From assembly GCA_025808375.1 (NCBI GenBank), contig CP061009.1, forward strand, positions 682,001 to 746,000: 64,000 nucleotides of DNA, in the 5' to 3' direction. How positions within the stretch are numbered: the stretch's first letter is position 1; each line of letters opens with the position of its first letter. Below the pieces are notes generated by a model. The model did not search any database and was not told where the DNA came from. It saw nothing but the letters and a program-made list of their open reading frames with translations. The DNA comes from Duncaniella muricolitica (GTDB lineage: Bacteria; Bacteroidota; Bacteroidia; Bacteroidales; Muribaculaceae). This document shows positions 20,201-28,629 of this stretch, piece after piece. A program made the translations under genes and the position numbers.

Positions 20201-21252
20201 TTGACATCGCTGCCCTTGGCAAGCGAGAATTTATGCATTGTGTCGTTGTGGTAAAACACTCCCCGCTTGTATGTGCCGAGCCATAGTGTGCCGCTGCCGT
20301 CGTCACACACGGTTGTGACCGAACTGCTCTCGCTGAGATTAGCACTGTCGAGCATCTCGTGAAAGTCGATTCTGTCGGAGTGTTTGCTGACGAGCTCGAG
20401 TCCATGATGGTCACGTCCGAGCCATACGCGTCCGTCATTGTCCTGTGCCACCGATTTGACAATCATGCCCCTGCCCTCCTGCGGGAGACGGTGGTTGAGC
20501 CAGCGGCGGCGGGGGAGGTCGAGCACCCACAGCCGCTCGGTGTTGTAGACCCACAGCAGCCCGTCGCGGTCATACATCATGGTGTATACCATGTCGGGGA
20601 TGGCCGAGTTTTCGACGCAGATGTCGTTGATACGTTCGGTAACCTCGCAGGCCGAGGGACTGACGAGATAGATGCTGCCGCGGCGGGTCACCACTGCCAT
20701 GCCGTGAGGGGTGCCGGCAAAGTCGGTCACCTCGTCGCGCTCCAGCTCACGATAGCCGAGAGTGGAGATTTTGCGTGCGCGGTTGCGCTCCGGCTCTACA
20801 TAATATATGCCTGATGGCGACTCGGCATATATCCACAGAGCCTTGTTTTTGTCGGCTTTGACCATGCGCACATAGCCTTGGCCTCCATAGGCGTGGAATA
20901 GCGAGTCGGCATTATGTTCGATGCATTCCGTGAGCGGATTGTAGACATAATACATAGTGTGTGACCTGAGCCAGAGTCTTCCGTCGGCCGCTTCGGTGAT
21001 GTTGTCAATGTCGTTTTCGCCCTCGGGCATGCCGTCGGGCGAGCGGTGTATGAAATACAGGTCATGGTCATACCCGTCATAACGACACAGGCCTGCCACG
21101 GTGGCAAACCACATGAACCCGTCGCTGTCGCGGTGTATGGCGTTGATTTTATTGTTGGTCATGCCCGCCACAGATGAGAGCTGCTCGAGTGGCAATGCGT
21201 ATGACACACCTGCTGAGAATACAGCAAGTATATAGATTATCAACTTTTTCAT
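17218..21252 (-). CDS. Hybrid two-component system sensor/regulator (HTCS) of the PUL
   Basis: 1344 aa, all in one chain: a signal segment, a periplasmic sensor of two seven-bladed propellers (repeats like DGFMWFATVAGLCRYDG), a Y_Y_Y domain (about 700-780), and a membrane helix near 785-805. The histidine kinase follows with His830 in NISHDLRTPL and ATPase motifs NLIGNALKF and DTGPGVS. A receiver domain has Asp1139 in TDLMMPG, and an AraC-type DNA-binding domain forms the C-terminus. Such proteins bind a specific oligosaccharide in the periplasm and activate the neighbouring susC operon. It is divergent from susC. Confidence 0.96.
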   Translation of the reverse strand: MKKLIIYILAVFSAGVSYALPLEQLSSVAGMTNNKINAIHRDSDGFMWFATVAGLCRYDGYDHDLYFIHRSPDGMPEGENDIDNITEAADGRLWLRSHTMYYVYNPLTECIEHNADSLFHAYGGQGYVRMVKADKNKALWIYAESPSGIYYVEPERNRARKISTLGYRELERDEVTDFAGTPHGMAVVTRRGSIYLVSPSACEVTERINDICVENSAIPDMVYTMMYDRDGLLWVYNTERLWVLDLPRRRWLNHRLPQEGRGMIVKSVAQDNDGRVWLGRDHHGLELVSKHSDRIDFHEMLDSANLSESSSVTTVCDDGSGTLWLGTYKRGVFYHNDTMHKFSLAKGSDVNCLVPRSDGKVWVGSDSRSVGVFDPSDASVTYFQSVGSSAAVTSMLPARDGTLYVGTFSRGLQRMRGRDTERIVTHTPVDSVYTWALANGPDGDIWIGSLESGLFRYNPSRGLVAEYNTLNGLPSDCILALATAPDSTLYVATAYGVGMIRNGAARAEILEGFDPGTMIDITVDSRGLVWVASHRGIKVYDPHFRRIHDIEVKGRKGASYVIGLQEDKEGGIWAAEGGRLIHIQVKYDSDSGLITTTDRSYDSRDGLQDSDFNQRSLALLPSGEMLVGGLYGINYFDPAKIRLNNRAPRVMFTSLRVDGSQVTPGQKSRGRVVTDRAINRSRKIDLSHDFRDITVNFATDNYVLPEKTVYSYKLDGFNDDWQSTEPGVNHVTYTNLSPGRYTLLVKARNNDGFESEDTAALEIVVHEPFYWTVWARLAYMVMVLGAIYGVYVIIRQRERRRFNEKRRADALKKEEEVNQMKLRFITNISHDLRTPLTLIMSPLDTMIKEGGDERHMKRLALMRKNADQLLAMVNQLLDFRKSEMSGLTLKASDGELVAFLENVCSSFNGLSISGGIKLRFTSDIPALYMRYDEQKIYKVMTNLIGNALKFTPSGGSVTIGIRLKDEGNVIISVSDTGPGVSDEDKRHIFERFYQSKEAASDPATTGYGIGLSLVHDYVELHGGHVEVSDNTPTGAVFEITLPVVECEKPPVTLPEPAPASAQASAAIAQMLDEPRRTRPAEPVAKPQARPTALVVDDNADMLEFLKDGLGRDFHVVTVGSGSEALRLLGSLKPSIIITDLMMPGVDGVELTRRIKADKELGNIPVIVLSAKSGEDAKVEMLTLGVEDYITKPFNIELLILRMKRLVALTSGTRGSRLIDPEPESIPITPLDEKMVEKAVKYVVSNMKRSELSVEELSSHLGMSRVHLYKKLKTTTGKTPIEFIRLIRLKRAAQLLRESQLNVSEVAYQVGFNSPRNFSKYFRDEFGMLPSAYQETKEQATIRPL

Positions 21253-21688
21253 GGATTGTGATAAGACAATATGTTTAAGGTAGTTCAGGTTGAGGCAAAT
21301 CGTGTCGGTTTGTTATCTGCAAAGTAAGCTAAAAACATCGGTTTTTCCAAATGTTAACACACAGAGTATGACATGAATAATTTTAACATTTGTGTATAGT
21401 GTTGAGATTTAGTGTTTTGGCTGTGATGTGTATAACAAACGAAACAATAAAATATAACAAATCATACATCTATAAATAACCAAACGCACTACTCATATTA
21501 ATAAATATATTTTGTCAATACGAAACGTATCTTTACATTTGCCTACGTGAATCAAGTCAAACTTACCTTAATTAAACATTAAGAATCTGACGATAAGCCT
21601 CGATATTATATTGGCCTCAAACCTGCTTGCAGACCTTACATGAAAAATCAGAATAATTCAAAATTTTAAAATCTAAACTATCAAATCA
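21253..21688. other. Regulatory region between HTCS and susC
   Basis: 436 bases with no gene. It holds a good plus-strand promoter (21511-21541) and a leader of about 140 bases before susC. Near the HTCS side, minus-strand TACTTTG (21318-21324) is one base short of a -7 box. HTCS binding sites must lie here if the regulator works like its relatives, but no direct repeat was recognised by eye. Confidence 0.55.
21511..21541 (+). promoter_or_regulatory. Promoter of the susCD operon
   Basis: TTTG (21511-21514), a 19-base spacer and TACATTTG (21534-21541) fit the Bacteroidetes promoter consensus exactly. Transcription would start near 21548, leaving a leader of roughly 140 bases before the susC start at 21689. 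Confidence 0.75.
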
Positions 21689-24600
21689 ATGGGAAACAAA
21701 AGCATGGAACGGTGTAAGCCTTTACACCTATTCCGAGTGGCTATGATCGCCCTGTTGCTCCTTGCCGGCATCAGTGTGGCCTCGGCCTCTCCTGTCACCG
21801 TATCAGGTACGGTAACCCAAGCCTCCGACGGCGAACCGCTCATAGGCGTAAGCGTGCTTGTGAAGGGTACCTCGCAGGGCACGGCTACCGACATCGACGG
21901 CAACTATGTGATAAAAGTGGAGAAGGGTGCGACTCTCGTATTCTCCTACGTGGGATGCCAGACTCGCGAAATCGTCGTTGACTCCGAACATCTCGACGTG
22001 GCACTCCTCGACAATGCCGAGGTGCTCGACGAAGTAGTAGTGGTAGGCTACGGTACTCAGAAGAAGAAGCTCGTCACCGGAGCCACCGCCCAGATCAAGG
22101 GCGACGACATCGCCAAGATGAACACCACCTCGCCTCTGCAGGCCATGCAGGGCCAGCTCCCCGGTGTGAACATCGCCTCAACTTCCGGTCAGCCGGGTTC
22201 AGATATGAAGGTGACCATCCGCGGTCTCGGCACTAACGGCAACGCTTCGCCCCTCTATCTGATTGACGGTATAGGCGGAGATATCTCGACGCTCAATCCC
22301 GCCGATATCGAGAGCATCGATGTGCTCAAAGACGCAGCCTCGGCAGCCATCTATGGTGCGCAGGCAGCCAACGGTGTGGTGCTCATCACTACCAAACAGG
22401 GAAAGGAAGGTCGTGCCAAGGTGACATTTGACGGATATTTCGGTTGGCAGCAGGTGGCCCGTAAAGCTCAGATGCTCAACGCTCAGGAGTATATGGCAAT
22501 TATGGATGAGCAGGCTATCAACTCGGGTAATGCCCCCTTTAACTGGGATGCAATGACCACTATATGGCGCACAGATGCCGAAGGCAACCGTATAGGTGGC
22601 ACTTGGGATACCGATTGGGTCGACCAGATGATTGATGATAACACTACCACACAAAGTTATACCATAGGTGTGACAGGTGGCTCGAAGACTTCGACCTATG
22701 CCATGTCGCTCGGTTATCTCAATCAGGAAGGTGTGATTGGTGGCCCCGAGGTATCAAACTATTCACGATATAATTTTCGCATCAATTCAGACCATAAACT
22801 GTTTGACGGTATTATAACTATAGGAGAGCAGGCTGCGTTTGTATACAAGAAAAACAATGGTATAAGGGTCGGCAACGCCAACTGGAACTCGTTACGTGGA
22901 GCCTTTGGCGTGTCACCTCTCTATCCTGTCTACAACTCCGAAGGCGGATATCAGAGCACAGTAGGAAGCAGTTGGAATGAGGAGGACGGCAATCCATATG
23001 GCCAGATGATGCTCGCCAATCAGAATGAGAACCGTGCCGCCACATTCTCTGGCAACGCTTATGCTCAGATAGAGCCGATCAAGGGACTTAAGGTACGCAC
23101 AGTGTTTGGCACAGTGTACAGCTCGTCACGCAGCCGTTCCTATATGCCTATCTATACGCTCAGTACAATCTCTTCAAATGCCTACACTACTGTAGAGCAA
23201 AGCAATTTTGAAGGACTGACGCTCACGTGGACCAACACTGCCACATATGATTTTGATATCAAAGATCATCATTTCAATGTACTTGTCGGTATGGAGTCCA
23301 CACGTTATGACGGCACAAATATATGGGCAAAGAAAGCAGATCTCAAGGAGGGTTTCGATTCTTGGGATAATGCATGGCTCACGAATGCCAATCCTACCAC
23401 ACTAAATAACATATCGGCTACCGGAGGTCCGGATGAAGATGGTATTTCGCGTACAATCAGCTATTTCGGTCGACTTGGCTGGGACTGGAAGGAGAAATAC
23501 ATGATCAATCTTACAGTTCGTCGTGACGGCTCGTCGCGTTTTGCCAAGGGACATCGTTTCGGCACATTCCCGTCCGTATCGGCCGGATGGAATGTCTCCA
23601 ACGAAAACTTCATGGAGTCAACACGCTCATGGCTTGACTTTCTCAAAATACGAGCAAGCTGGGGCCGTGTAGGTAATCAGAATATAAAGAATTTCCAGTA
23701 TCTCGCTCCTATACTCAGCATCGGCGTAGGCCAGTATTTCGGCCAGTATCTCGGACCTAACGGAACATATGCCGAGGACTATGCCGGTGTAGTTGCCGGC
23801 AACTGGGGTGCATATCCCTCGCGTCTCTCCAATGAAGACCTCACATGGGAGACTTCCGAACAGATCAATTTTGGCTTTGACTCCCGTCTGCTCGGCAGCC
23901 GTCTTGCTGTCAACTTTGACTTTTATGTAAAAAATACCAAGGACTGGCTGGTCGTAGCCCCCATTCTCTCGACAGCCGGTACGGGCGCGCCTTTTATCAA
24001 TGGAGGTGACGTCAAAAACAAAGGTGTCGAGCTTGGCCTGACATGGAACGACGTTATAGGCCGCGACTTCTCTTATAGCATAGGATTAAACGGCGCATAT
24101 AATCATAATAAAGTAGGTTCGATACCTACAGAAGACGGTATTATCCATGGCGATCCCGGCCTTCTCTATGATAACTCCGATGAGTTCTATCGTGCTCAGA
24201 ATGGTCATGCCATCGGTTATTTCTGGGGCCTTCAGACAGCCGGCTTGTTTCAGAATCAGCAGGAAATCGATTCGTGGATAGCGGCAGGTAACGGAGTGCT
24301 TCAAGCCAACCCTCAGCCCGGTGATGTGAGATTTGTTGACCAAAATCATGACGGCCAGATCGATATGGCTGACCGCATAGATCTTGGTAACGGTATGCCC
24401 AAGTATACTTATGGTTTCAATATCAATCTCTACTACAAGAACTTTGACCTCGGCCTCGTTGCCACCGGTGCGGCAGGCTTCAAGATTGTGCAGAGCTATC
24501 GCAACCAGGTGAGCAAGAAATCAAACTACACCACCCGTATTCTCGACCGCTGGACAGGCGAAGGCACATCCAATTACATACCTCGTGTAACTGAGGAAAA

Positions 24601-24877
24601 TATCAACTGGCAATTCTCAGATCTCTATTGCCAGGACGGCGACTATCTGCGTCTGAGCAACCTTACTCTGGGCTACAATTTCGCTCCGCTTATGAATCAG
24701 TCATGGTGTTCGCAGGCCCGTCTCTACTTCCAGGTCCAGAATCTCGCCACATTTACAAAATATGACGGTATGGACCCCGAAATCGGTTACGGAACATCTG
24801 ACTGGGTGTCGGGTGTTGACCTCGGATATTATCCTCGTCCGCGCACATTCCTCATTGGTGTAAACCTCTCGTTCTAA
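21689..24877 (+). CDS. SusC-like TonB-dependent outer-membrane transporter
   Basis: 1062 aa with a signal peptide ending near SVASASP. A carboxypeptidase-regulatory-like domain (about 35-115) is followed by the TonB box region (DEVVVVGYGTQKK) and the plug (GATAQIKGDDI to VVLITTKQGKEG). The 22-strand barrel ends in FLIGVNLSF with a terminal Phe. It imports oligosaccharides across the outer membrane together with the SusD protein encoded 21 bases downstream. The start MGNKSMERCK is the first ATG; an internal start at the second Met (MERCKP) is possible. Confidence 0.97.
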   Translation: MGNKSMERCKPLHLFRVAMIALLLLAGISVASASPVTVSGTVTQASDGEPLIGVSVLVKGTSQGTATDIDGNYVIKVEKGATLVFSYVGCQTREIVVDSEHLDVALLDNAEVLDEVVVVGYGTQKKKLVTGATAQIKGDDIAKMNTTSPLQAMQGQLPGVNIASTSGQPGSDMKVTIRGLGTNGNASPLYLIDGIGGDISTLNPADIESIDVLKDAASAAIYGAQAANGVVLITTKQGKEGRAKVTFDGYFGWQQVARKAQMLNAQEYMAIMDEQAINSGNAPFNWDAMTTIWRTDAEGNRIGGTWDTDWVDQMIDDNTTTQSYTIGVTGGSKTSTYAMSLGYLNQEGVIGGPEVSNYSRYNFRINSDHKLFDGIITIGEQAAFVYKKNNGIRVGNANWNSLRGAFGVSPLYPVYNSEGGYQSTVGSSWNEEDGNPYGQMMLANQNENRAATFSGNAYAQIEPIKGLKVRTVFGTVYSSSRSRSYMPIYTLSTISSNAYTTVEQSNFEGLTLTWTNTATYDFDIKDHHFNVLVGMESTRYDGTNIWAKKADLKEGFDSWDNAWLTNANPTTLNNISATGGPDEDGISRTISYFGRLGWDWKEKYMINLTVRRDGSSRFAKGHRFGTFPSVSAGWNVSNENFMESTRSWLDFLKIRASWGRVGNQNIKNFQYLAPILSIGVGQYFGQYLGPNGTYAEDYAGVVAGNWGAYPSRLSNEDLTWETSEQINFGFDSRLLGSRLAVNFDFYVKNTKDWLVVAPILSTAGTGAPFINGGDVKNKGVELGLTWNDVIGRDFSYSIGLNGAYNHNKVGSIPTEDGIIHGDPGLLYDNSDEFYRAQNGHAIGYFWGLQTAGLFQNQQEIDSWIAAGNGVLQANPQPGDVRFVDQNHDGQIDMADRIDLGNGMPKYTYGFNINLYYKNFDLGLVATGAAGFKIVQSYRNQVSKKSNYTTRILDRWTGEGTSNYIPRVTEENINWQFSDLYCQDGDYLRLSNLTLGYNFAPLMNQSWCSQARLYFQVQNLATFTKYDGMDPEIGYGTSDWVSGVDLGYYPRPRTFLIGVNLSF

Positions 24878-24898
24878 TCAAAAAAATACATATAAAAA

Positions 24899-26596
24899 AT
24901 GATTAAGTTCAAATCCAACATACTTGCCATCGGACTGGCAGCAGCTTCACTTATGGCCGTGTCATGTTCCGATAGTTTCCTGGATGTAGAGTCAAAGACC
25001 AGCTCCAACTCGGGAAACTTCTATAAGACCGAAGGCGATGCCTGGCGCGCGCTCATAGGCTGCTATGACGGCTGGCGCGGGGTATCGAGCGATGACGGCG
25101 GTGTCGGTTCATTTTATGTAGCATCGACCATACTTGGAGACGAGTGTTACGGCTCGACAGGCTATGCTGACGATTACAAGGCTAATGTCCTTGACCGTCA
25201 TACACTTGCAGCCGGTCCCGGCGAGGGTGACATATTCAATACGCAGTGGAAGCTGTATTACGAGGGCATATATCGTTGCAACGAGCTTCTTGCCCATGAA
25301 AACACCATTGTCTGGGATGAGACTCTTGGTCATCGTAATCTCTATCTCGCAGAGGCCCGTGCCATCCGTGCTCTGTGCTATTTTGATCTGGCACGTCTTT
25401 TCGGCAGTGTGCCCCTCTTGTTAAAACCTGCCGGAACTGAAAATAAACCACAGGCTGATCCGGCCGAGCTATATGCTGCGATTATTGAAGACCTAAAGTT
25501 TGCAGCCGAATACATTCCGGAAGATGCCAATCTCGGCACGAATAATTTTGGCCGCATCACACGTTACGCTGCCGCATCCATGCTTGGACGTGTATACCTA
25601 TATTATAAAGGTTACTATGGCAAAGATCCGGGCTATACAACTGCTGACGGGGCTGTCATCGGCTCTCTCACTCAAGCCGAGGCTCTTGGCTATTGCGAGG
25701 ATGTCATTGAAAAGGGCAAATATCAGCTTGTCGATGATTACAAGAATCTTTGGCCCGCGGCTTCACTTGTGCCTATCCCCGGTGAAAAGGGATGGGACCA
25801 GGAGGCTTCATCATATGCCGGTGATGCCAATTCGGAGGTGATTCTCGCTCAGGTGTTCTCTTATATGTCTAAGGACAACTATTATAACGATAATAACGCC
25901 AAGGTCACAAACCGCTGGCTCGTGATGATGGGACTCCGAAAGTTGGACTTCACACCCTATGGCAGAGGCTGGGGTGCATGTTGTGTGACACCGTCATATC
26001 TTAGGAATTTTGTCAATAACGACAGGCGTCTCTCCGCATCGGTTATCAATATAAAGTCCGAGGGTATCACTGCTGTAGACGGTTATGCCAATGTAGTAGG
26101 AGACTGGCGTGATTATACCGGCTATAGTGTTAAAAAATATACGCCTCTTGTATTTGGCGACGGTTCCTATGCCACCAATGCAGATGGTGACACTGAGTAT
26201 CAGGAAACACAGGTGCAGCCATGGGTGATCATGCGCTATGCCGATGTCCTGCTTATGGCGGCAGAACTTGGCTCGGCAAACGCTGATAACTATATGCACA
26301 TGATACGTGAGCGCGCGGGTCTGGCCGACATTTCTGCCTCTAAGGAAAATATCATGGCCGAGCGTGCACGCGAGTTTGCTTTCGAGGGCATACGTTATTG
26401 GGACCTTCTGCGCCAGGGTGTCGAAGCGATGACCGACGCAGTGTGCGCGTCGGGTGGCACGGTTATGTCAGGCGGAGTTGAAACTCAGGTTTCATATGAT
26501 CGGGCACAGATTATTACCACCAAAGGCCTTTGTCCAATTCCGCAGGACCAGATTACAAAGGCTAACGGCGTGCTTGTACAAAATCCCGGATGGTAA
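24899..26596 (+). CDS. SusD-like surface glycan-binding lipoprotein
   Basis: 565 aa. A lipoprotein signal (LMAVSCSDSFLD) is followed by the TPR-rich SusD fold (YRCNELLAHENTI, LYLAEARAIRALCYFDLARLFG). The C-terminal region has the typical ERAREFAFEGIRYWDLLR. It forms a lid over the SusC barrel and captures oligosaccharides. Second gene of the operon, 21 bases after susC. Confidence 0.96.
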   Translation: MIKFKSNILAIGLAAASLMAVSCSDSFLDVESKTSSNSGNFYKTEGDAWRALIGCYDGWRGVSSDDGGVGSFYVASTILGDECYGSTGYADDYKANVLDRHTLAAGPGEGDIFNTQWKLYYEGIYRCNELLAHENTIVWDETLGHRNLYLAEARAIRALCYFDLARLFGSVPLLLKPAGTENKPQADPAELYAAIIEDLKFAAEYIPEDANLGTNNFGRITRYAAASMLGRVYLYYKGYYGKDPGYTTADGAVIGSLTQAEALGYCEDVIEKGKYQLVDDYKNLWPAASLVPIPGEKGWDQEASSYAGDANSEVILAQVFSYMSKDNYYNDNNAKVTNRWLVMMGLRKLDFTPYGRGWGACCVTPSYLRNFVNNDRRLSASVINIKSEGITAVDGYANVVGDWRDYTGYSVKKYTPLVFGDGSYATNADGDTEYQETQVQPWVIMRYADVLLMAAELGSANADNYMHMIRERAGLADISASKENIMAERAREFAFEGIRYWDLLRQGVEAMTDAVCASGGTVMSGGVETQVSYDRAQIITTKGLCPIPQDQITKANGVLVQNPGW

Positions 26597-26798
26597 GAAC
26601 TTTTAAAGTAATTATCAGCACAAAACAAGGGATCATCCATTAAAACAAGTTAATGTGTTGTTTTCGGAGCAATAACGCGTATCAGACCACGTTGGTCGAG
26701 AACATATAGTACACGCTATACAAGTTAGCAGTCTTCGAAAACACACATCTGACCTGAATATTTTTTCTTAAAACACTCTCCTCTTTCCCAATCAACCG
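26597..26798. other. Spacer between susD and the first surface lipoprotein
   Basis: 202 bases inside the operon with no recognisable gene, promoter or strong hairpin. It is longer than the other spacers of this operon. Confidence 0.4.
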
Positions 26799-28592
26799 AT
26801 GAAAAAGCAAATAAATTATCTCTTGATGCTTGTAGTCCTCGCTGTGACGGGTGTATTCACCTCTTGCAGTCCTGATGACTATTCACTGGCATCACCGGCC
26901 ATAATACCGGCCGAGCTCGTCGAGGGAATATCTTATACAGTTACTCCCGATCCAAACAATCCAAACATTCTTGTATGTAAAAGTGATCTCGGGGCAGGAC
27001 GTAATGTGGCCTGGCAGACACCTTTTGGTCTCACCAAAGGTGATAATGTCACACTGCAAATCCCGTTTCCAGGAGAATATGAAGTGAAATTCGGTGTCGA
27101 TACCGGCAATGGATTTGTATGGGGTGCACCATTCAAATTTACTGTCTCCGACATCTGTACCGATTTCATAAGTGGCGAAACATGGGAAATGCTCGCAGGA
27201 GGTGTGGGCAAATCCAAAACATGGGTTTATGACAACGGACAGGTGGGTTGCAAAGAAGGTGCTCTTTCTTATGGAGACCCTGCCGCCAATCCGTCACTCG
27301 GATTTCACAATTTTGTAGACAACTGGACTCCAGGTTACTCCGAAAACCACTGCTCGGACGCTGCGATGTATGATTCTTACATGGTATTCGACCTCGACAA
27401 TGGAGCCAATTATTCGTGGTATAACTCTTCGACAGGAGAGACACAGACCGGTACATACTCATTTAATGAGCAGTCCTATACCGTAGAGTTTGTAGGAGCG
27501 GAGCTCATGCACCCTTCCACATGGGACCAGCGTCTTCTTGACTGGCGCAAGGGATTTCAGATTGTTGAGTTGAGCGAAAATCAGCTCCGCATAGCCTATA
27601 TCCGCATAGCCGGCACATGGGGAGGAGAATGGGTGGAATGTTTCAACTATGTGTCGAAAGATTATCTTGACAACTATGTCGTGCCCGAGCCATCAGGCAT
27701 ACAGATTGATCCCGCATTGCTTGCCGCGCTTTCTACCGAGATGAAATATGCCGCCTGGAAGATTGATGAAGAAGTACCTTATGACTGGTTTACCATCGAC
27801 GGCAATCGCAAGAATCCGTCATGGCAGACTGCCTCCGGTTATCCTGCGGCTTATAAGCCTACCCCCGATTCTTATTCCGACTTCAATATCATATTCTGCT
27901 CGCCGGCGGTAAATGATTATAAGACATCGTCTCTGAGCGGTACATATACCCTCTCTGACAACGGACTCTTTACACTGAGCAACGGCATAGACAATCTCAG
28001 CCTCGGTGCAGGTGTGGAACTCAAGACCGGTGACGGTAATACTCTTCAGGTGCTTGCTGTAGATGTGGATGATGTGGGTCGTGTGACTGACTTATGGCTT
28101 GGAGCTATGGAGAAAGATATGGCAGGCAAGGATATAGAATATCTTGGCTATCACTTCGTCGCTTCTTATGGAGGCGGCAGCTCACTGCCCTCGTTCGCGC
28201 TCTCGATCAATTACAACAATACCAACTCTTGGTCGGCTATCACAGGTCCTACAGTCTACACTTCCGGTGACGGAGTGTATGAACTCTCGCTGACCGGCTC
28301 CAATCAGTTGATGGATCCGTGCGTCTGGATTGACTGTGCCAAGATACTTGGTAAATATCCCAATTGTGCCATCACAATCATGAAGATTGTCGTGGATGGC
28401 AAGGAAATACCATTTGTCGACGGAGACATCTCCAAAGACGTAGGTGATGTCGAGACAACAGCTCGCCGCTATGTATGCAATCCATGGGGACTGGCTGCAT
28501 GTTTCAACGGTGACAAGACTCTGTTCCTGTTTGATTCAGAGATAAAGATTACTGTTGATGTAAAATATGACACAGGCACACCATTTCATTAA
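26799..28592 (+). CDS. Surface glycan-binding lipoprotein (SGBP-B position)
   Basis: 597 aa with a lipoprotein signal (VFTSCSPDDYSLA). The N-terminus resembles the PKD-like module of Bacteroidetes lipoproteins (about 30-120). The middle contains aromatic-rich strands (WYNSSTGETQTGTYSF, GTWGGEWVECF). The last ~150 residues form a module with GDGVYELSLTGSNQLMDPC and CAITIMKIVVDGKEI, related to two copies in the next protein. Its place behind SusD matches SGBP-B of known loci, which bind polysaccharide at the cell surface. It is not clearly orthologous to a characterised xyloglucan-binding protein. Confidence 0.75.
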   Translation: MKKQINYLLMLVVLAVTGVFTSCSPDDYSLASPAIIPAELVEGISYTVTPDPNNPNILVCKSDLGAGRNVAWQTPFGLTKGDNVTLQIPFPGEYEVKFGVDTGNGFVWGAPFKFTVSDICTDFISGETWEMLAGGVGKSKTWVYDNGQVGCKEGALSYGDPAANPSLGFHNFVDNWTPGYSENHCSDAAMYDSYMVFDLDNGANYSWYNSSTGETQTGTYSFNEQSYTVEFVGAELMHPSTWDQRLLDWRKGFQIVELSENQLRIAYIRIAGTWGGEWVECFNYVSKDYLDNYVVPEPSGIQIDPALLAALSTEMKYAAWKIDEEVPYDWFTIDGNRKNPSWQTASGYPAAYKPTPDSYSDFNIIFCSPAVNDYKTSSLSGTYTLSDNGLFTLSNGIDNLSLGAGVELKTGDGNTLQVLAVDVDDVGRVTDLWLGAMEKDMAGKDIEYLGYHFVASYGGGSSLPSFALSINYNNTNSWSAITGPTVYTSGDGVYELSLTGSNQLMDPCVWIDCAKILGKYPNCAITIMKIVVDGKEIPFVDGDISKDVGDVETTARRYVCNPWGLAACFNGDKTLFLFDSEIKITVDVKYDTGTPFH

Positions 28593-28629
28593 TTAACGGA
28601 CTTCCTTCAACACAGTGAATACAACCAAT